Shown here: one piece after another, positions 54,315-63,722 of the stretch
Layout of the letters: each line of letters begins with the position of its first letter
Numbering within the stretch: position 1 is the first letter of the stretch
NCBI RefSeq assembly: GCF_030035605.1
Contig: NZ_CP106736.1
Span: 2,542,001 to 2,606,000 of the forward strand
Direction of reading: 5' to 3'
From: Silvimonas soli
GTDB lineage: Bacteria > Pseudomonadota > Gammaproteobacteria > Burkholderiales > Chitinibacteraceae
Length of the DNA: 64,000 nucleotides
Program-made: the position numbers and the translations under genes
The notes under the pieces: generated by a model
Databases searched by the model: none
Told to the model about the DNA's origin: nothing
The model's input: the letters and a program-made list of their open reading frames with translations, nothing else

Positions 54315-54697
54315 TCATTGCCCATGTTTTGCTGCTAGGCGCTTTGTTGCTGCCTGGATTGGCGTTGGCTGACCCGGCTGAATGGCAAGGGCTGGACGCG
54401 GCTCAACGTCAGGTTCTGGCGCCCGTCGCCGGGCAGTGGGACCAGTTGCCGGAAGATTCCAAAACCATGCTGTTGCATGTGGCCAAGCGCTACGACACGC
54501 TTTCGCCAGAACAGCAGGATCGCGTGCGTGACCGCATTGGCCGTTGGGCGACCATGAGTCACGAAGAGCGCGAACGCGCTCGCGAAAACTACAAAAAATT
54601 CAAAGCCATGACACCGGAACAACGCCAGCAGATCATCCAGCAAACCTCTGTCGTTAAACAGCAGCAACCAGCCCCGGCCGCTGGCAAGAAGCGTTAA
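54281..54697 (+). CDS. DUF3106 family exported protein
   Basis: A 138-residue protein with a signal peptide or anchor (about 8-30) and a helical, charged mature part containing WDQLPEDSKTMLLHVAKRY, MSHEERERARENYKKF and MTPEQRQQI, which fits DUF3106. Such repeats resemble periplasmic stress proteins such as CpxP/Spy in general character only. It is third in the sigma factor operon and its stop overlaps the next start (TAATG). Confidence 0.85.
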   Translation: MDQYAIYRPRLIIAHVLLLGALLLPGLALADPAEWQGLDAAQRQVLAPVAGQWDQLPEDSKTMLLHVAKRYDTLSPEQQDRVRDRIGRWATMSHEERERARENYKKFKAMTPEQRQQIIQQTSVVKQQQPAPAAGKKR

Positions 54698-55257
54698 TGA
54701 CTGAGCTTGCACATCGCGCCGGCTGGTGGCGCCGCTTTTTCGCCTGGTGGTATGAACTGCTGTTGCTGATCCCCGTCTTGCTGCTCGCAGGGGCCTTGTT
54801 CCAGGGTGTATTCCAGTTGCTGACCCAAGTGCCGGTTGACCAGATCTCCCAATTGCCATGGGCGCGTAATCTGTCGTTTGGGTGGCTGCTGGTGGTGATG
54901 TTTGGTTATTTTGCCTGGTGCTGGAAGCGCGGCGGCCAGACGCTGGCCATGAAAACCTGGCGGCTTAAACTGGTAGCGCTCGAAGATGGCGGGCCGCTCA
55001 GCTGGCGCGCGGTGTCGATCCGTTTTCTGGTGTGTTTGATCTGTTTTGCGCCGGTCGTGCCATTGTGGGTTGAAGTCCGGGTCGATCATTCATGGCTGCC
55101 ATGGGCGCAAATGTCGCTGGCGTGGTGCGTAATCCCGTTTGCCTGGGCGTGGTTCGATGGCGACAAGCAGTTTCTGCATGATCGCCTCGCAGGTACGCGT
55201 TTAGTGTTTGCGCCGAAGAAACCGCGCCAGAACCAGCAAGAGCCCGCCCAAGCCTAA
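54697..55257 (+). CDS. RDD-family membrane protein
   Basis: A 186-residue protein with an RDD-domain layout: GWWRRFFAWWYELLLLIPVLLLAG at the start, a second helix near 55-75 and GGQTLAMKTWRLKLV between helices. It belongs to the sigma factor operon. The last 57 bases overlap the 3' end of lnt on the other strand. No function is assigned. Confidence 0.87.
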   Translation: MTELAHRAGWWRRFFAWWYELLLLIPVLLLAGALFQGVFQLLTQVPVDQISQLPWARNLSFGWLLVVMFGYFAWCWKRGGQTLAMKTWRLKLVALEDGGPLSWRAVSIRFLVCLICFAPVVPLWVEVRVDHSWLPWAQMSLAWCVIPFAWAWFDGDKQFLHDRLAGTRLVFAPKKPRQNQQEPAQA

Positions 55258-56679
55258 GGCCAGCCAGTCACTGCAGCGCGCATAGGGTGTCATCCCCACA
55301 TAATTGCGCGCAGTGCCTTCCAGAATTCCGCGTTTCCCTTCTGCCAGTACCGACACCAGCTTGCCGTGGTTATCAATGATCGCGGTCATGCCGGTGTTGG
55401 TCGCGCGCAGCATCATCCGGCCGGTTTCCAGAGCTCGCGCCTGTGACATCTGGGTTTGCTGCCACGCCGCCCAGGAGCCATCAAACCAGGCCAGGTTTGA
55501 TACGTTCACCAGCAGTGTAGCTTCGGGCAGTGCATGGATGATTTCGCGGCCATACACGTCTTCGTAGCAGATGTTGGCAGCAAGGCGGGTGGTCGGGCCA
55601 ATGGCAAACGCCGCTTGTTTGGTGCCGCCAGGCGTAAACCCCGACAACGGCATGTTCAGGTAGTGATACATCCAGCCAAACAGCCACGGCAGCGGCACAA
55701 ACTCGCCAAACGGCACCAGATGGTGCTTGCTGTAGGTCGGCATTTTCGGGTCGGTCAGGAACATCACCGAGTTGTAGTATTCCTCAACATGCTGCCCGGT
55801 GAGTGGCACGCCGGTGACCAGCGCCCGTGGAGCAACCGCAGCACGCAGGTAATCCAGATACCAGTCGGGCGTGTCCGACAAGAAGGACGGAATTGCCGTT
55901 TCCGGCAGAATGACAATCTCGCCCTTGGCCTGGCGCGTTAACCGCAAATAGATGCGCAGGTTATCCAGATAATGCTCTTGCGCCCATTTCTCATCCTGCG
56001 GGATGGCGCCCTGCACCAGACTCACTGTCACTGGCTTGCCGATGGGTTGGGTCCATTCCACGTGCGTCAAACCCCAGCCAGCCAGCCAGGTGAATGCCAC
56101 TGCACCCCACGCTTTGGGATTGCGCGGGAGTGCTGCGATCACGCCAAGCGACAAGGCCAGAATCAAGCTGATGCCATACACGCCCAGAATCGGCGCATAA
56201 CCCGCCATCGACGTCATCGGCAACTGTGACGTGCCGACGGTGGCCCAAGGAAAACCGGTAAACAACCAGCCACGCAGCCATTCGGTCAAAACAAATGCCG
56301 TGGGTAAGGTCAGTCCGACCCGGATGCAGCGAGTATTGCCCAGCTTGTGGCCTAGCCAGGCGCCCAAGGCCGGGAAGATGGCCAGATAAACTGCCAGCAA
56401 AAACACGCAACCAGCCGCCATCCACGCTGGCATGCCACCAAATGTATGCAGGCTGATGAAGATCCAGTAGATATTGGCGCAGAAATAGCCGAGCCCCCAC
56501 ACATAACCCAGCAGTGCCGCCCGCTTTGGATTTTCAGCTTTCCCGGCAACCAGGAACAGCGCTGCCAATGCCAGCCACATCAAGGCAAAAGCGTTAACCG
56601 GGGCATAGGCAAAGACGCTGATTGCGCCGCAAGCGGTCAGCAGGAGTGGTGAAGCGTAGCGGGCCGGGGTAAAGCGCAT
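55201..56679 (-). CDS. lnt: Apolipoprotein N-acyltransferase
   Basis: Adds the third acyl chain to lipoproteins in the inner membrane. The 492 residues have six or more N-terminal membrane helices followed by a periplasmic carbon-nitrogen hydrolase domain with the catalytic triad: Glu in ILPETAIPSF, Lys in YSKHHLVPFGEFVPL and Cys in AANICYEDVYG. It is the last gene of a phoH-ybeY-corC-lnt series, the same order as in E. coli (ybeZYX-lnt). The gene overlaps the RDD gene tail to tail. Confidence 0.96.
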   Translation of the reverse strand: MRFTPARYASPLLLTACGAISVFAYAPVNAFALMWLALAALFLVAGKAENPKRAALLGYVWGLGYFCANIYWIFISLHTFGGMPAWMAAGCVFLLAVYLAIFPALGAWLGHKLGNTRCIRVGLTLPTAFVLTEWLRGWLFTGFPWATVGTSQLPMTSMAGYAPILGVYGISLILALSLGVIAALPRNPKAWGAVAFTWLAGWGLTHVEWTQPIGKPVTVSLVQGAIPQDEKWAQEHYLDNLRIYLRLTRQAKGEIVILPETAIPSFLSDTPDWYLDYLRAAVAPRALVTGVPLTGQHVEEYYNSVMFLTDPKMPTYSKHHLVPFGEFVPLPWLFGWMYHYLNMPLSGFTPGGTKQAAFAIGPTTRLAANICYEDVYGREIIHALPEATLLVNVSNLAWFDGSWAAWQQTQMSQARALETGRMMLRATNTGMTAIIDNHGKLVSVLAEGKRGILEGTARNYVGMTPYARCSDWLALGLGGLLLVLARFLRRKH

Positions 56680-56776
56680 GTCGTTCTTTTAAATGAAGCG
56701 ACGCGCTCAGGCGCGCGTCGTGGTGCTGTTTGATATGGCCAACTGCCAATGAGGCAGATTGCCGGTATTACTTTGA

Positions 56777-57643
56777 TTAGTCGTCGCCGGTAACGGGGAT
56801 CAGTTCAGGCAGTTTCTCGATCAGCACGCTATGCACGCGACGGCTGTCGGCGCGCACGATCTGAAAGCGAAAGCCCTCAAAAGCGATGGTTTCGCCGCGC
56901 TTGGGTACGTGACCGAACTTGTTGGTCACCAGGCCCGCCACCGTATCGAACTCTTCATCCGAGAAATCCGCGCCCAGCGCTTCGTTCAGGTCTTCGATCT
57001 CGGTCAGACCTTTAACGCGCCAATGCCCTTTGCGGTCCAGCACGATATTGTCTTCAGATTCGTCGTAGTCGTATTCGTCTTCGATATCACCAACGATCTG
57101 TTCCATGACGTCTTCAATGGTCACCAAGCCCGCCACGCCGCCGTATTCATCCACCACAATCGCCATGTGATTACGGTTATTGCGAAAGTCTTTCAGCAGC
57201 ACGTTCAGGCGCTTGGATTCGGGGATAAACACCGCCGGACGCAACATGTCGCGCAGATCGAACTCTTCATCCAGCGCGTAATAACGCAGCAGATCTTTGG
57301 CCAGCAATACGCCCAGCACATTGTCTTTACCGCCATCAATGACCGGAAAGCGCGAGTGCGCGGTTTCGATCACAAACGGAACGAATTCATCCAGCGGGGT
57401 AGAGATGTCGATCACGTCCATCTGGCTGCGCGGCACCATGACGTCGCGCACTTGCATGTCGCCGACATTAAGCACGCCTTCAATCATGGCCAGCGCATCG
57501 GCATCAAGCAGATGGCGCTCAAAAGCGGAATGGAGGATTTCTACGAGTTCGCCGCGGTCTTCAGGTTCACGCAGCAGGAAGTGGGTCAGTCGCTCAAGCC
57601 AGGACGACTTGTGCGACGAAGTAGGCTGTGAGGCCTCGTCCAT
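56777..57643 (-). CDS. corC: CorC/HlyC-family CBS-domain protein
   Basis: A 288-residue cytosolic protein with two CBS domains (about 68-190; NVGDMQVRDVMVPRSQMDVI, then HMAIVVDEYGGVAGLVTIEDVMEQIVGD) and a C-terminal transporter-associated domain (about 205-280). Lacking the DUF21 membrane part, it matches E. coli YbeX/CorC, linked to magnesium/cobalt efflux and ribosome function. It lies five bases after ybeY. Confidence 0.93.
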   Translation of the reverse strand: MDEASQPTSSHKSSWLERLTHFLLREPEDRGELVEILHSAFERHLLDADALAMIEGVLNVGDMQVRDVMVPRSQMDVIDISTPLDEFVPFVIETAHSRFPVIDGGKDNVLGVLLAKDLLRYYALDEEFDLRDMLRPAVFIPESKRLNVLLKDFRNNRNHMAIVVDEYGGVAGLVTIEDVMEQIVGDIEDEYDYDESEDNIVLDRKGHWRVKGLTEIEDLNEALGADFSDEEFDTVAGLVTNKFGHVPKRGETIAFEGFRFQIVRADSRRVHSVLIEKLPELIPVTGDD

Positions 57644-57648
57644 AAGGT

Positions 57649-58131
57649 TTACTGCTCCATGTCCATGCGATACGGGTCATCATAACCCAAAGAAATGACA
57701 ATCTGGGTCTCCAGAGCTTCCATCTCTTCGGCCTCTTCGTCTTCCAGGTGATCAAAACCCTGTAGATGAAGCAAGCCGTGTACCAGCAGGTGGCAGTAAT
57801 GGGATTCGAGCGATTTGCCTTGTTCGGTGGCCTCGCGTTCAACCACCGGCGCGCACAAAACCAGGTCGCCCATCAGCGGCAGGCCGGGAATATCGGGCAT
57901 GTCGCCGTCTTCATCGAAGGTAAAGGTGAGCACGTTGGTGGCGTAATCCTTGCCGCGATATTCGCGATTCAAGGTCTGGCCTTCTTCTGCATCGACCACG
58001 CGCACGGTGACTTCAGCTTGTTTGACATTGGGTCGCAGCGCGGCTTCGGCCCAAGTCTTCAAGAGTGATTTGGCCGGGATATTGGCCGCTTGCGATTCAA
58101 TCTGCAGCGCCAGTTTCAGTTTCTTGCTCAT
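57649..58131 (-). CDS. ybeY: Endoribonuclease YbeY (16S rRNA maturation)
   Basis: A 160-residue single-strand endoribonuclease for 16S rRNA 3'-end maturation and ribosome quality control. The zinc site [11 protein letters not shown] near residue 119 is intact (H-X3-H-X5-H). The start overlaps the phoH-like gene by four bases, so translation is coupled. Confidence 0.96.
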   Translation of the reverse strand: MSKKLKLALQIESQAANIPAKSLLKTWAEAALRPNVKQAEVTVRVVDAEEGQTLNREYRGKDYATNVLTFTFDEDGDMPDIPGLPLMGDLVLCAPVVEREATEQGKSLESHYCHLLVHGLLHLQGFDHLEDEEAEEMEALETQIVISLGYDDPYRMDMEQ

Positions 58132-59153
58132 TCGATTTCTTTGTGGGCGTGCTCGGCGCGTTTTTGCGCTTCACGTTCAGCTTTGCGTTGAGCCGCTTCA
58201 GCATCACGCAATTTGCCGGCGCGGTCATAGGCATCGACGATTTTCTGCACCAGCGGGTGGCGCACCACATCGGCCGAGGTGAAATAGTGCAGGGCAATGC
58301 CGCGCACGCTGGCCAGCACTTCCTGGGCGTCGGCCAGGCCAGACTTTTGATTCTTGGGCAAGTCGATCTGGGTTGGATCACCGGTGATGACCGCTTTGGA
58401 GCCAAACCCGATCCGCGTCAGAAACATCTTCATCTGTTCGGGCGAACTGTTTTGCGCTTCGTCCAGAATCACAAAGCTGTGATTGAGGGTGCGGCCGCGC
58501 ATGAACGCCAGTGGGGCGATCTCGATGATGCCTTTCTCGAACAGCTTGGTGACTTTGTCAAAGCCCATCAGGTCATACAGCGCGTCATACAGCGGGCGCA
58601 AATAAGGGTCGACCTTTTGCACTAGATCGCCGGGCAGAAAGCCCAGCTTTTCGCCTGCCTCCACCGCTGGACGGACCAGCACCAGACGTTTGACGAGGTC
58701 ACGCTCCAGCGCATCTACTGCACAAGCGACGGCCAGGTAGGTTTTGCCAGTCCCAGCCGGTCCGATACCAAAGGTGATGTCGTGCTCTTGTACGGCGCGG
58801 ATGTATTGCGTCTGGCGCGGAGTGCGGCCACGCAGATCGGCGCGGCGCGTACGCAATTGCGACACGCCTTCACTGGCTTCATCGTAAACCGATGGGTTGG
58901 TCAGTTCGATCAAACCTAGCTGGATGTCATCCAGCTCCAGCACATCGTCTGCTTCGTTGTAGAAGTGTTCCAGCGCGGTGATCGCCAGTTCCAGCTGCTT
59001 GGCGTGGCCGGAAACCTTGAAGTTTTCCTGGCGACGGGCAATGGTCACATCCAGCGCGGTTTCGATCTGCTTGAGATTTTCGTCCAGCGCACCACACAGA
59101 TTGGCCAGGCGGCGATTGTCGACCGGCGTGAAGGAGACGGTTTGTGTATTCAA
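58128..59153 (-). CDS. ybeZ: PhoH-like ATPase (YbeZ), TTG start
   Basis: A 341-residue P-loop ATPase of the PhoH family, likely a helicase partner of Ybe[14 protein letters not shown] (about 136-148) forms the P-loop, and VILDEAQN is the Walker B. The N terminus shows an R3H/KH-like part. The start appears to be TTG at 59153, because N-terminal residues ([18 protein letters not shown]) look family-like and no ATG is in frame nearby. No clear Shine-Dalgarno sequence precedes it. The gene leads the ybeZ-ybeY-corC-lnt series. Confidence 0.93.
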   Translation of the reverse strand: MNTQTVSFTPVDNRRLANLCGALDENLKQIETALDVTIARRQENFKVSGHAKQLELAITALEHFYNEADDVLELDDIQLGLIELTNPSVYDEASEGVSQLRTRRADLRGRTPRQTQYIRAVQEHDITFGIGPAGTGKTYLAVACAVDALERDLVKRLVLVRPAVEAGEKLGFLPGDLVQKVDPYLRPLYDALYDLMGFDKVTKLFEKGIIEIAPLAFMRGRTLNHSFVILDEAQNSSPEQMKMFLTRIGFGSKAVITGDPTQIDLPKNQKSGLADAQEVLASVRGIALHYFTSADVVRHPLVQKIVDAYDRAGKLRDAEAAQRKAEREAQKRAEHAHKEIE

Positions 59154-59250
59154 AATGAGGTATTCATCCTTGGGCAGTCATTTCCGGTTGCGACCTTGCG
59201 CAAGGTCGCCAAAACGATCAAACACGTTCTGACCATATGCTGGCCGTACC

Positions 59251-59299
59251 GCAAAAAACAAGAACAAGCAGCGACCCGATACGAGTCTGCTGCTTGTTC
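59251..59299 (-). terminator. Terminator after the UPF0149 gene
   Basis: A perfect 11-bp stem GAACAAGCAGC/GCTGCTTGTTC (59262-59272 with 59289-59299) is followed on the minus strand by TTGTTTTTTG. It separates the UPF0149 unit from ybeZ. Confidence 0.88.
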
Positions 59300-59320
59300 A
59301 GAACTGCAAATCGTACGCGC

Positions 59321-59971
59321 TTAGTGGTGTGTCGGGCGCTTGCCGCCGCGCGGCGTGATCGGTGCCGCCGCAGCTTCAGCGCGTTCCAGCCAGTATTCGC
59401 GAATGGTCGGGATCACTTCGGGCAGGGCAGCGGCCAGATCATGTTCGAACTGAGCCAGGTCTTCGCCGTCGGCTTCCGCTTCGGCGCGGGCATCTTCGTC
59501 CGAGCAATCCAGAATCGGCGCGATCAGTTGCATGGCTTCTTCATCATCCATGAACGGTTTCCAGCCACGTGGATTCAGCGACGTGCCCAGCATGAAGCCG
59601 TAACACCATTGCTGGGCGATATCCAGATTGCGTTCCTGATCCAGATACACCAGCGGCGTGAATGACGGCGGCTCAGCATTTAGTTCATCGGTTAGATGGT
59701 TGTACAGACGCAGGATCAGGCCTTCAATGCGCTCTTGCTGGGCGCGGCTTTCCCACTGCGGCTTTTCATTGTGCTCACCCCACACCAGACTAAACCAGGT
59801 GTCTGGCGGGAGTTCTTCCGGGCCGACCAGTTGTGCGGTCAGAAAACCGTGCAGCATGGAAATATCCATGGCCTGGATCGGCGCGGCGTCAGATTCCAGA
59901 AACGTAGCCAGTTCTTCGACTTCCGCCTCGGTGAGCGTGGCAAGCAATTCGCTGTCTTTGGGCGAGGGCAT
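59321..59971 (-). CDS. UPF0149 (YecA/YgfB) family protein
   Basis: A 216-residue cytosolic acidic protein: LHGFLTAQLVGPEELPPDTWFSLVWG and QWCYGFMLGTSLNPRGWKPFMDD are typical of the family. No C-terminal SEC-C zinc motif is present, unlike YecA. AAGGA precedes the ATG at 59971; the longer open frame is unsupported. Family function is poorly defined. Confidence 0.88.
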   Translation of the reverse strand: MPSPKDSELLATLTEAEVEELATFLESDAAPIQAMDISMLHGFLTAQLVGPEELPPDTWFSLVWGEHNEKPQWESRAQQERIEGLILRLYNHLTDELNAEPPSFTPLVYLDQERNLDIAQQWCYGFMLGTSLNPRGWKPFMDDEEAMQLIAPILDCSDEDARAEAEADGEDLAQFEHDLAAALPEVIPTIREYWLERAEAAAAPITPRGGKRPTHH

Positions 59972-59991
59972 GGATGTTTTTCCTTGATTAC

Positions 59992-60474
59992 TCACAGCCC
60001 GAACAGGCTGCGATGAATTTTGACGACGACTTTGCGCACGGCTTCCGGCGCTTCTCCCGCCTGGCAGCATGGCCGGTGGATATCGCTAGGGAAGAACACG
60101 GCAAACATGCCGGGTGCAAGGTCAAAAAAGGCTTCAGTCTGTGGCGGTGCAAAAAAGGCGATGTCGTGACGTTCCCAGCGGTCTTCCAGTACGTGTTCGC
60201 CGGTCTGACCGCGCTTGGCCACGCCGTAACGCTCGTTTCCCGACAATACCAGCTGGATGTCCACATGCTGCTGGTGCGCTTCCGGGCGCAAGGTATCTGC
60301 GGGCGCGGTAGTCGGCGTCTGGATCATGAAAAACGATCCTTCCGTTGGCAGCGGGTATTTCCCCGGCGTCATGGTGGAGAGATCGAGTCCAGCCAGCGCT
60401 TCCAGCGCAGTATTGACTGCTGGCGGGAAAGCGCCTTTTTCGGATTGCCAGTTTTGCAGATTGCTCAGAATCAT
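59992..60474 (-). CDS. YhcH/YjgK/YiaL family cupin protein
   Basis: A 160-residue double-stranded beta-helix protein (DUF386). It has HQQHVDIQLVLSGNERYG with the metal-binding histidines, FFAPPQTEAF, and FFPSDIHRPC. Relatives are linked to sialic acid and sugar metabolism, for which no partner occurs here. The start at 60474 matches family N termini (MILSNLQNW); a GTG at 60525 would overlap miaB. Confidence 0.88.
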   Translation of the reverse strand: MILSNLQNWQSEKGAFPPAVNTALEALAGLDLSTMTPGKYPLPTEGSFFMIQTPTTAPADTLRPEAHQQHVDIQLVLSGNERYGVAKRGQTGEHVLEDRWERHDIAFFAPPQTEAFFDLAPGMFAVFFPSDIHRPCCQAGEAPEAVRKVVVKIHRSLFGL

Positions 60475-60511
60475 GGTGTGTCTATCCGGTTCCACTTTGG
60501 CGGGCCGGTCT

Positions 60512-61876
60512 TCAGGCGCTGACACGTTCCACCGTCACAATCTCGCCTTTGAGACTGTGCGGCAGGGCGGCCGTGACGCGTACATTGACAAAGGTATTGA
60601 GCAAACGCGCGTTACCGTCGAAATTGACGATACGGTTGTTGTCGGTGCGTCCGGCCAGCTGGTTGGCATCCTTGCGGGAAATGCCTTCCACCAGCACGCG
60701 TTGCACCGTGCCCACCATATTGCGGTTCACTTCATCGGCCAGATCCTGGATGCGCGTCTGCAAGCGTTGCAGGCGTTTGGACTTCACATCATCTGGCACA
60801 TCATCTTGCAGATCGGCGGCAGGCGTACCCGGGCGACGGCTGTAAATAAAGCTGAAGCTGGCATCAAAGCCGACATCGTCGATCAGCTTCATGGTCTTTT
60901 CAAAGTCTTCCTCGGTTTCACCCGGAAAGCCGACAATGAAGTCGGAACTCAGGCAAATGTCCGGACGCGCTTCTTTCAGTTTGCGTACCAGCGACTTGTA
61001 TTCAAGCGTGGTGTACCCGCGCTTCATGTTCACCAGCACGCGATCTGAACCGGCTTGTACCGGCAGGTGCAAATGGCTGACCAGCTTGGGCAGCTTGCGA
61101 TAGCAATCGACAATGCGCGCAGTCATTTCACGCGGATGGCTGGTGGTGTAACGAATGCGTTCGATGCCTGGCACTTCATGCACGTATTCCAGCAGCATGG
61201 CGAAATCGGCGATGTCATCTTCTTCGCCGTTCACACCACTATCGACCATGCGGCCGCGATATGCATTGACGTTCTGACCCAGCAGCGTCACTTCCTTCAC
61301 GCCTTGCTGGGCCAGACCGGCGACTTCGGCCAGCACGTCTTCAAACGGACGGCTCACTTCCTGGCCGCGCGTGTACGGCACGATGCAGAACGAACAGAAC
61401 TTGGAACAGCCTTCCATGATCGACACAAACGCGGTGGCGCCTTCAACCCGCGCTGGTGGCAGGTGGTCGAATTTTTCGATTTCCGGGAAGGAGATATCCA
61501 CCTGGCTTTTGCCGGAGCTGCGGCGCTCGGCAATCATGCCTGGCAAGCGATGTAGCGTTTGCGGCCCGAACACGACGTCAACATACGGGGCGCGTTTGAT
61601 GATCTGCGCGCCTTCCTGGCTGGCCACGCAGCCACCCACGCCAATCACCAAATCAGGGTTGAGCGTTTTCAGATGCCGGACACGACCGAGATCGCTGAAG
61701 ACTTTTTCCTGCGCTTTTTCGCGCACCGAACAGGTGTTGAAGAGGATCACATCCGCTTCTTCCACATTATCGGTTTTGGTCATGCCTTCGGTGGCACCCA
61801 GCAAATCTGCCATTTTGTCCGAGTCATACTCGTTCATCTGGCAACCGAAGGTCTTGATAAATACTTTTTTGGTCAT
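60512..61876 (-). CDS. miaB: tRNA 2-methylthio-N6-isopentenyladenosine37 synthase MiaB
   Basis: A 454-residue radical SAM methylthiotransferase. N-terminal UPF0004 domain cysteines are in [16 protein letters not shown] and GGCVASQ. The radical SAM cluster is [15 protein letters not shown], and a C-terminal TRAM domain (about 385-450) ends the protein. It modifies A37 of tRNAs reading UNN codons. It overlaps the upstream small gene by four bases. Confidence 0.97.
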   Translation of the reverse strand: MTKKVFIKTFGCQMNEYDSDKMADLLGATEGMTKTDNVEEADVILFNTCSVREKAQEKVFSDLGRVRHLKTLNPDLVIGVGGCVASQEGAQIIKRAPYVDVVFGPQTLHRLPGMIAERRSSGKSQVDISFPEIEKFDHLPPARVEGATAFVSIMEGCSKFCSFCIVPYTRGQEVSRPFEDVLAEVAGLAQQGVKEVTLLGQNVNAYRGRMVDSGVNGEEDDIADFAMLLEYVHEVPGIERIRYTTSHPREMTARIVDCYRKLPKLVSHLHLPVQAGSDRVLVNMKRGYTTLEYKSLVRKLKEARPDICLSSDFIVGFPGETEEDFEKTMKLIDDVGFDASFSFIYSRRPGTPAADLQDDVPDDVKSKRLQRLQTRIQDLADEVNRNMVGTVQRVLVEGISRKDANQLAGRTDNNRIVNFDGNARLLNTFVNVRVTAALPHSLKGEIVTVERVSA

Positions 61877-62214
61877 TGCTGTAACTTCTTTTGTTCCTTG
61901 AGCCAGGCCTTTTGCTGCTTGAACTCGTCTTCGGTCAGTACCCAGATTTTCCAGACGTTACCGTTGGCTTCGGTGGTGTACCAGATGTCCACATCGGTGG
62001 GTACTTGCTGCGGTGGCAGCAGTAAATTATTGGTGCCGTATACGCGAATTGCCGCAGCCGGCATGCGATTTTCGTCGTCAATCGTGACAGATCCAATCTG
62101 ATAGCTGTTCAGCGTACCCAACTGCCCATTCGGTGGCAGTACGCGATCGGCTAATGCCAGTGTCGAAACAAACAGTGCGACAACGGCCAGTACAACGGCA
62201 AAGGACTTACGCAT
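61873..62214 (-). CDS. Small exported protein of unknown function upstream of miaB
   Basis: A 113-residue protein with a clear signal peptide ([22 protein letters not shown]). The mature part is short and soluble ([22 protein letters not shown]) with a lysine/glutamine-rich tail ([16 protein letters not shown]). No family is recognised. It is coupled to miaB by an ATGA overlap, which is odd for a periplasmic protein and may only reflect a shared promoter. Confidence 0.78.
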   Translation of the reverse strand: MRKSFAVVLAVVALFVSTLALADRVLPPNGQLGTLNSYQIGSVTIDDENRMPAAAIRVYGTNNLLLPPQQVPTDVDIWYTTEANGNVWKIWVLTEDEFKQQKAWLKEQKKLQQ

Positions 62215-62517
62215 AGGGTGTCTTATCCCGTTGAAAAACAGACAATTTTAGCAATTTGGCGCCAGCTTTGAAAGCCGCGTCGGCGGATGGGGTAATTTGC
62301 CGGACTGCAATCGCATGGCCCGGTTCCCGAAAAGTGACTTTAGCCGGTGTCCGGCCAGTTTTTGCGGCAAATCCGGTTTATCCAGACTGAAGGCCAATGC
62401 GGGCGGATCAGTGCCGGGATGAGGACTCAAGTCGTTGCACTTAAAGCAGAAATGACCGGAAAACCGATGATCTCGGCCTTTGCCAGCAGTAGTGCGCAAA
62501 CGCAGCGAACGAATCCG
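62215..62517. other. Intergenic region between the YeaQ-type gene and the miaB unit
   Basis: 303 bases. A frame of 83 codons on the minus strand (62248-62499) has no ribosome binding site and unusual composition, and I do not accept it as a gene. No hairpin or promoter could be fixed with confidence, although the miaB unit must start here. Confidence 0.45.
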
Positions 62518-62784
62518 TCAGCGCAGGATGCCCAGCCATTTCAGGATGGCAATCAGGATGACCGAACCGAGCACACCAAAGACAATCCCCGACAATGAAA
62601 ATGCCCCGGCACGCCAGGCGGCACCAATGTGCAGCACTTCGCCAAACAGCCAGCGACCGACCGCTGAACCGATGATGCCGATCAGGATGTTGAGTATCCA
62701 GCCTTGTTGTTGTCCGGTTTCCATGACTTTTCCGGCAATCCAGCCGATAAATGCCCCGATGAGCAGCGTGATAATCCAGCCCAC
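62518..62784 (-). CDS. GlsB/YeaQ/YmgE family membrane protein
   Basis: An 88-residue protein with three membrane helices and glycine-zipper motifs: GWIITLLIGAFIGWIAGKVM, GWILNILIGIIGSAVGRWLF and GIVFGVLGSVILIAILKWL. Relatives are stress-linked with unknown mechanism. The GTG at 62784 is chosen because AAGGAG stands five bases before it; the longer frame has no support. Monocistronic, 65 bases past kdoO. Confidence 0.9.
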   Translation of the reverse strand: MGWIITLLIGAFIGWIAGKVMETGQQQGWILNILIGIIGSAVGRWLFGEVLHIGAAWRAGAFSLSGIVFGVLGSVILIAILKWLGILR

Positions 62785-62849
62785 AATGGCTCCTTGCCAG
62801 TTATTGGTCTTTTTTATGCGAGAGGTATCAAGTATGGGCGCAGTGGCGA

Positions 62850-63722
62850 TTAAACCAGAGCGCGCCCGGTCAGTCGTTCCAGCGTCGCCAGCGGCGCCTT
62901 GTCTGGGTCGACCATTTTCGCTGCGGGCAAGAAATAGGTCTGCTCCATCATGAACTGGCCTGACATCACCGCATGCGAGGTCTGGTCTGAAAAGCAGATC
63001 CACGCGCAACCAGGCGGAAACGGCATGGTTTCTTGCGGGCAGTCTTTTTGGTAGGCCAAGTCCGCTTTCATCGCATCGTGCAGATTGAGCATGATGTGGT
63101 CATAAGCACTGCGCGGGCTTTTGGTGATCTTGAGCGCGGCCAGCACTGCGGCCGAGCCCGGCCATTGGCGCGGTACCCGGGGCAACATGCGCTTTGCCAT
63201 GTCGCCAAACGGTTCACCCACACGCCAAACGCGGGGCTGGCCTTGCGGGTTTACATTGGTGAACACACGCAAAATGCGTTCGCCATAATTGGGGCGGGAT
63301 GGAAAAGCGTCCACATGCAAGCGGCTATCGTCTTTGCGCCAGGAGGTTTCCCGCGTTTCCACGCGATGCAGCCGCAAACTGGTGGGCGCGATACGCAGTT
63401 TGCCGGTGTATTCCGGAAACAGCCGCGCAACCAGGTCATTGGCTTGCGTGTAGTAGCGCTCAATCAGTGCTCGCACGGCGGCTTCGTTTTCCGGGCCGCC
63501 GATCACACCATTGAGTTTGCCAGTCAGCGGATCAAGGCTGATGTTCTTGCGCTTGGGATCGGCAATGGCCGGGTCCAGCAAGCGCTTTTCGGCATCGGCA
63601 ACCTGGAAATCAATCGTCGGAAAGAACAGAACTTGCCCGCCTTCAACCGCTGCCAGCAATTGCTCGCGTGGCGGAGAAAACGTGGGGCTGGACTGGCTGA
63701 CGGTGATGATCTGACTGGTCAT
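62850..63722 (-). CDS. kdoO: Kdo hydroxylase (KdoO-type)
   Basis: A 290-residue Fe(II)/2-oxoglutarate/O2-dependent enzyme family that hydroxylates Kdo in the lipopolysaccharide core to Ko. Motifs seen are NISLDPLTGKLNGVIG (about 59-74), LHVDAFPSRPNYGERILRVF with the H-x-D iron pair (about 135), and SDQTSHAVMSGQF with the distal histidine. The length fits the family. It is not next to waaA (10.6 kb), and regulation is not visible. An alternative substrate cannot be excluded, but the family match is strong. Confidence 0.9.
   Translation of the reverse strand: MTSQIITVSQSSPTFSPPREQLLAAVEGGQVLFFPTIDFQVADAEKRLLDPAIADPKRKNISLDPLTGKLNGVIGGPENEAAVRALIERYYTQANDLVARLFPEYTGKLRIAPTSLRLHRVETRETSWRKDDSRLHVDAFPSRPNYGERILRVFTNVNPQGQPRVWRVGEPFGDMAKRMLPRVPRQWPGSAAVLAALKITKSPRSAYDHIMLNLHDAMKADLAYQKDCPQETMPFPPGCAWICFSDQTSHAVMSGQFMMEQTYFLPAAKMVDPDKAPLATLERLTGRALV

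Noticed and set aside
62248..62499. 83-codon minus-strand frame between miaB unit and YeaQ-type gene
   Set aside because: No ribosome binding site, no recognisable protein character, Pro/His/Lys-rich composition.
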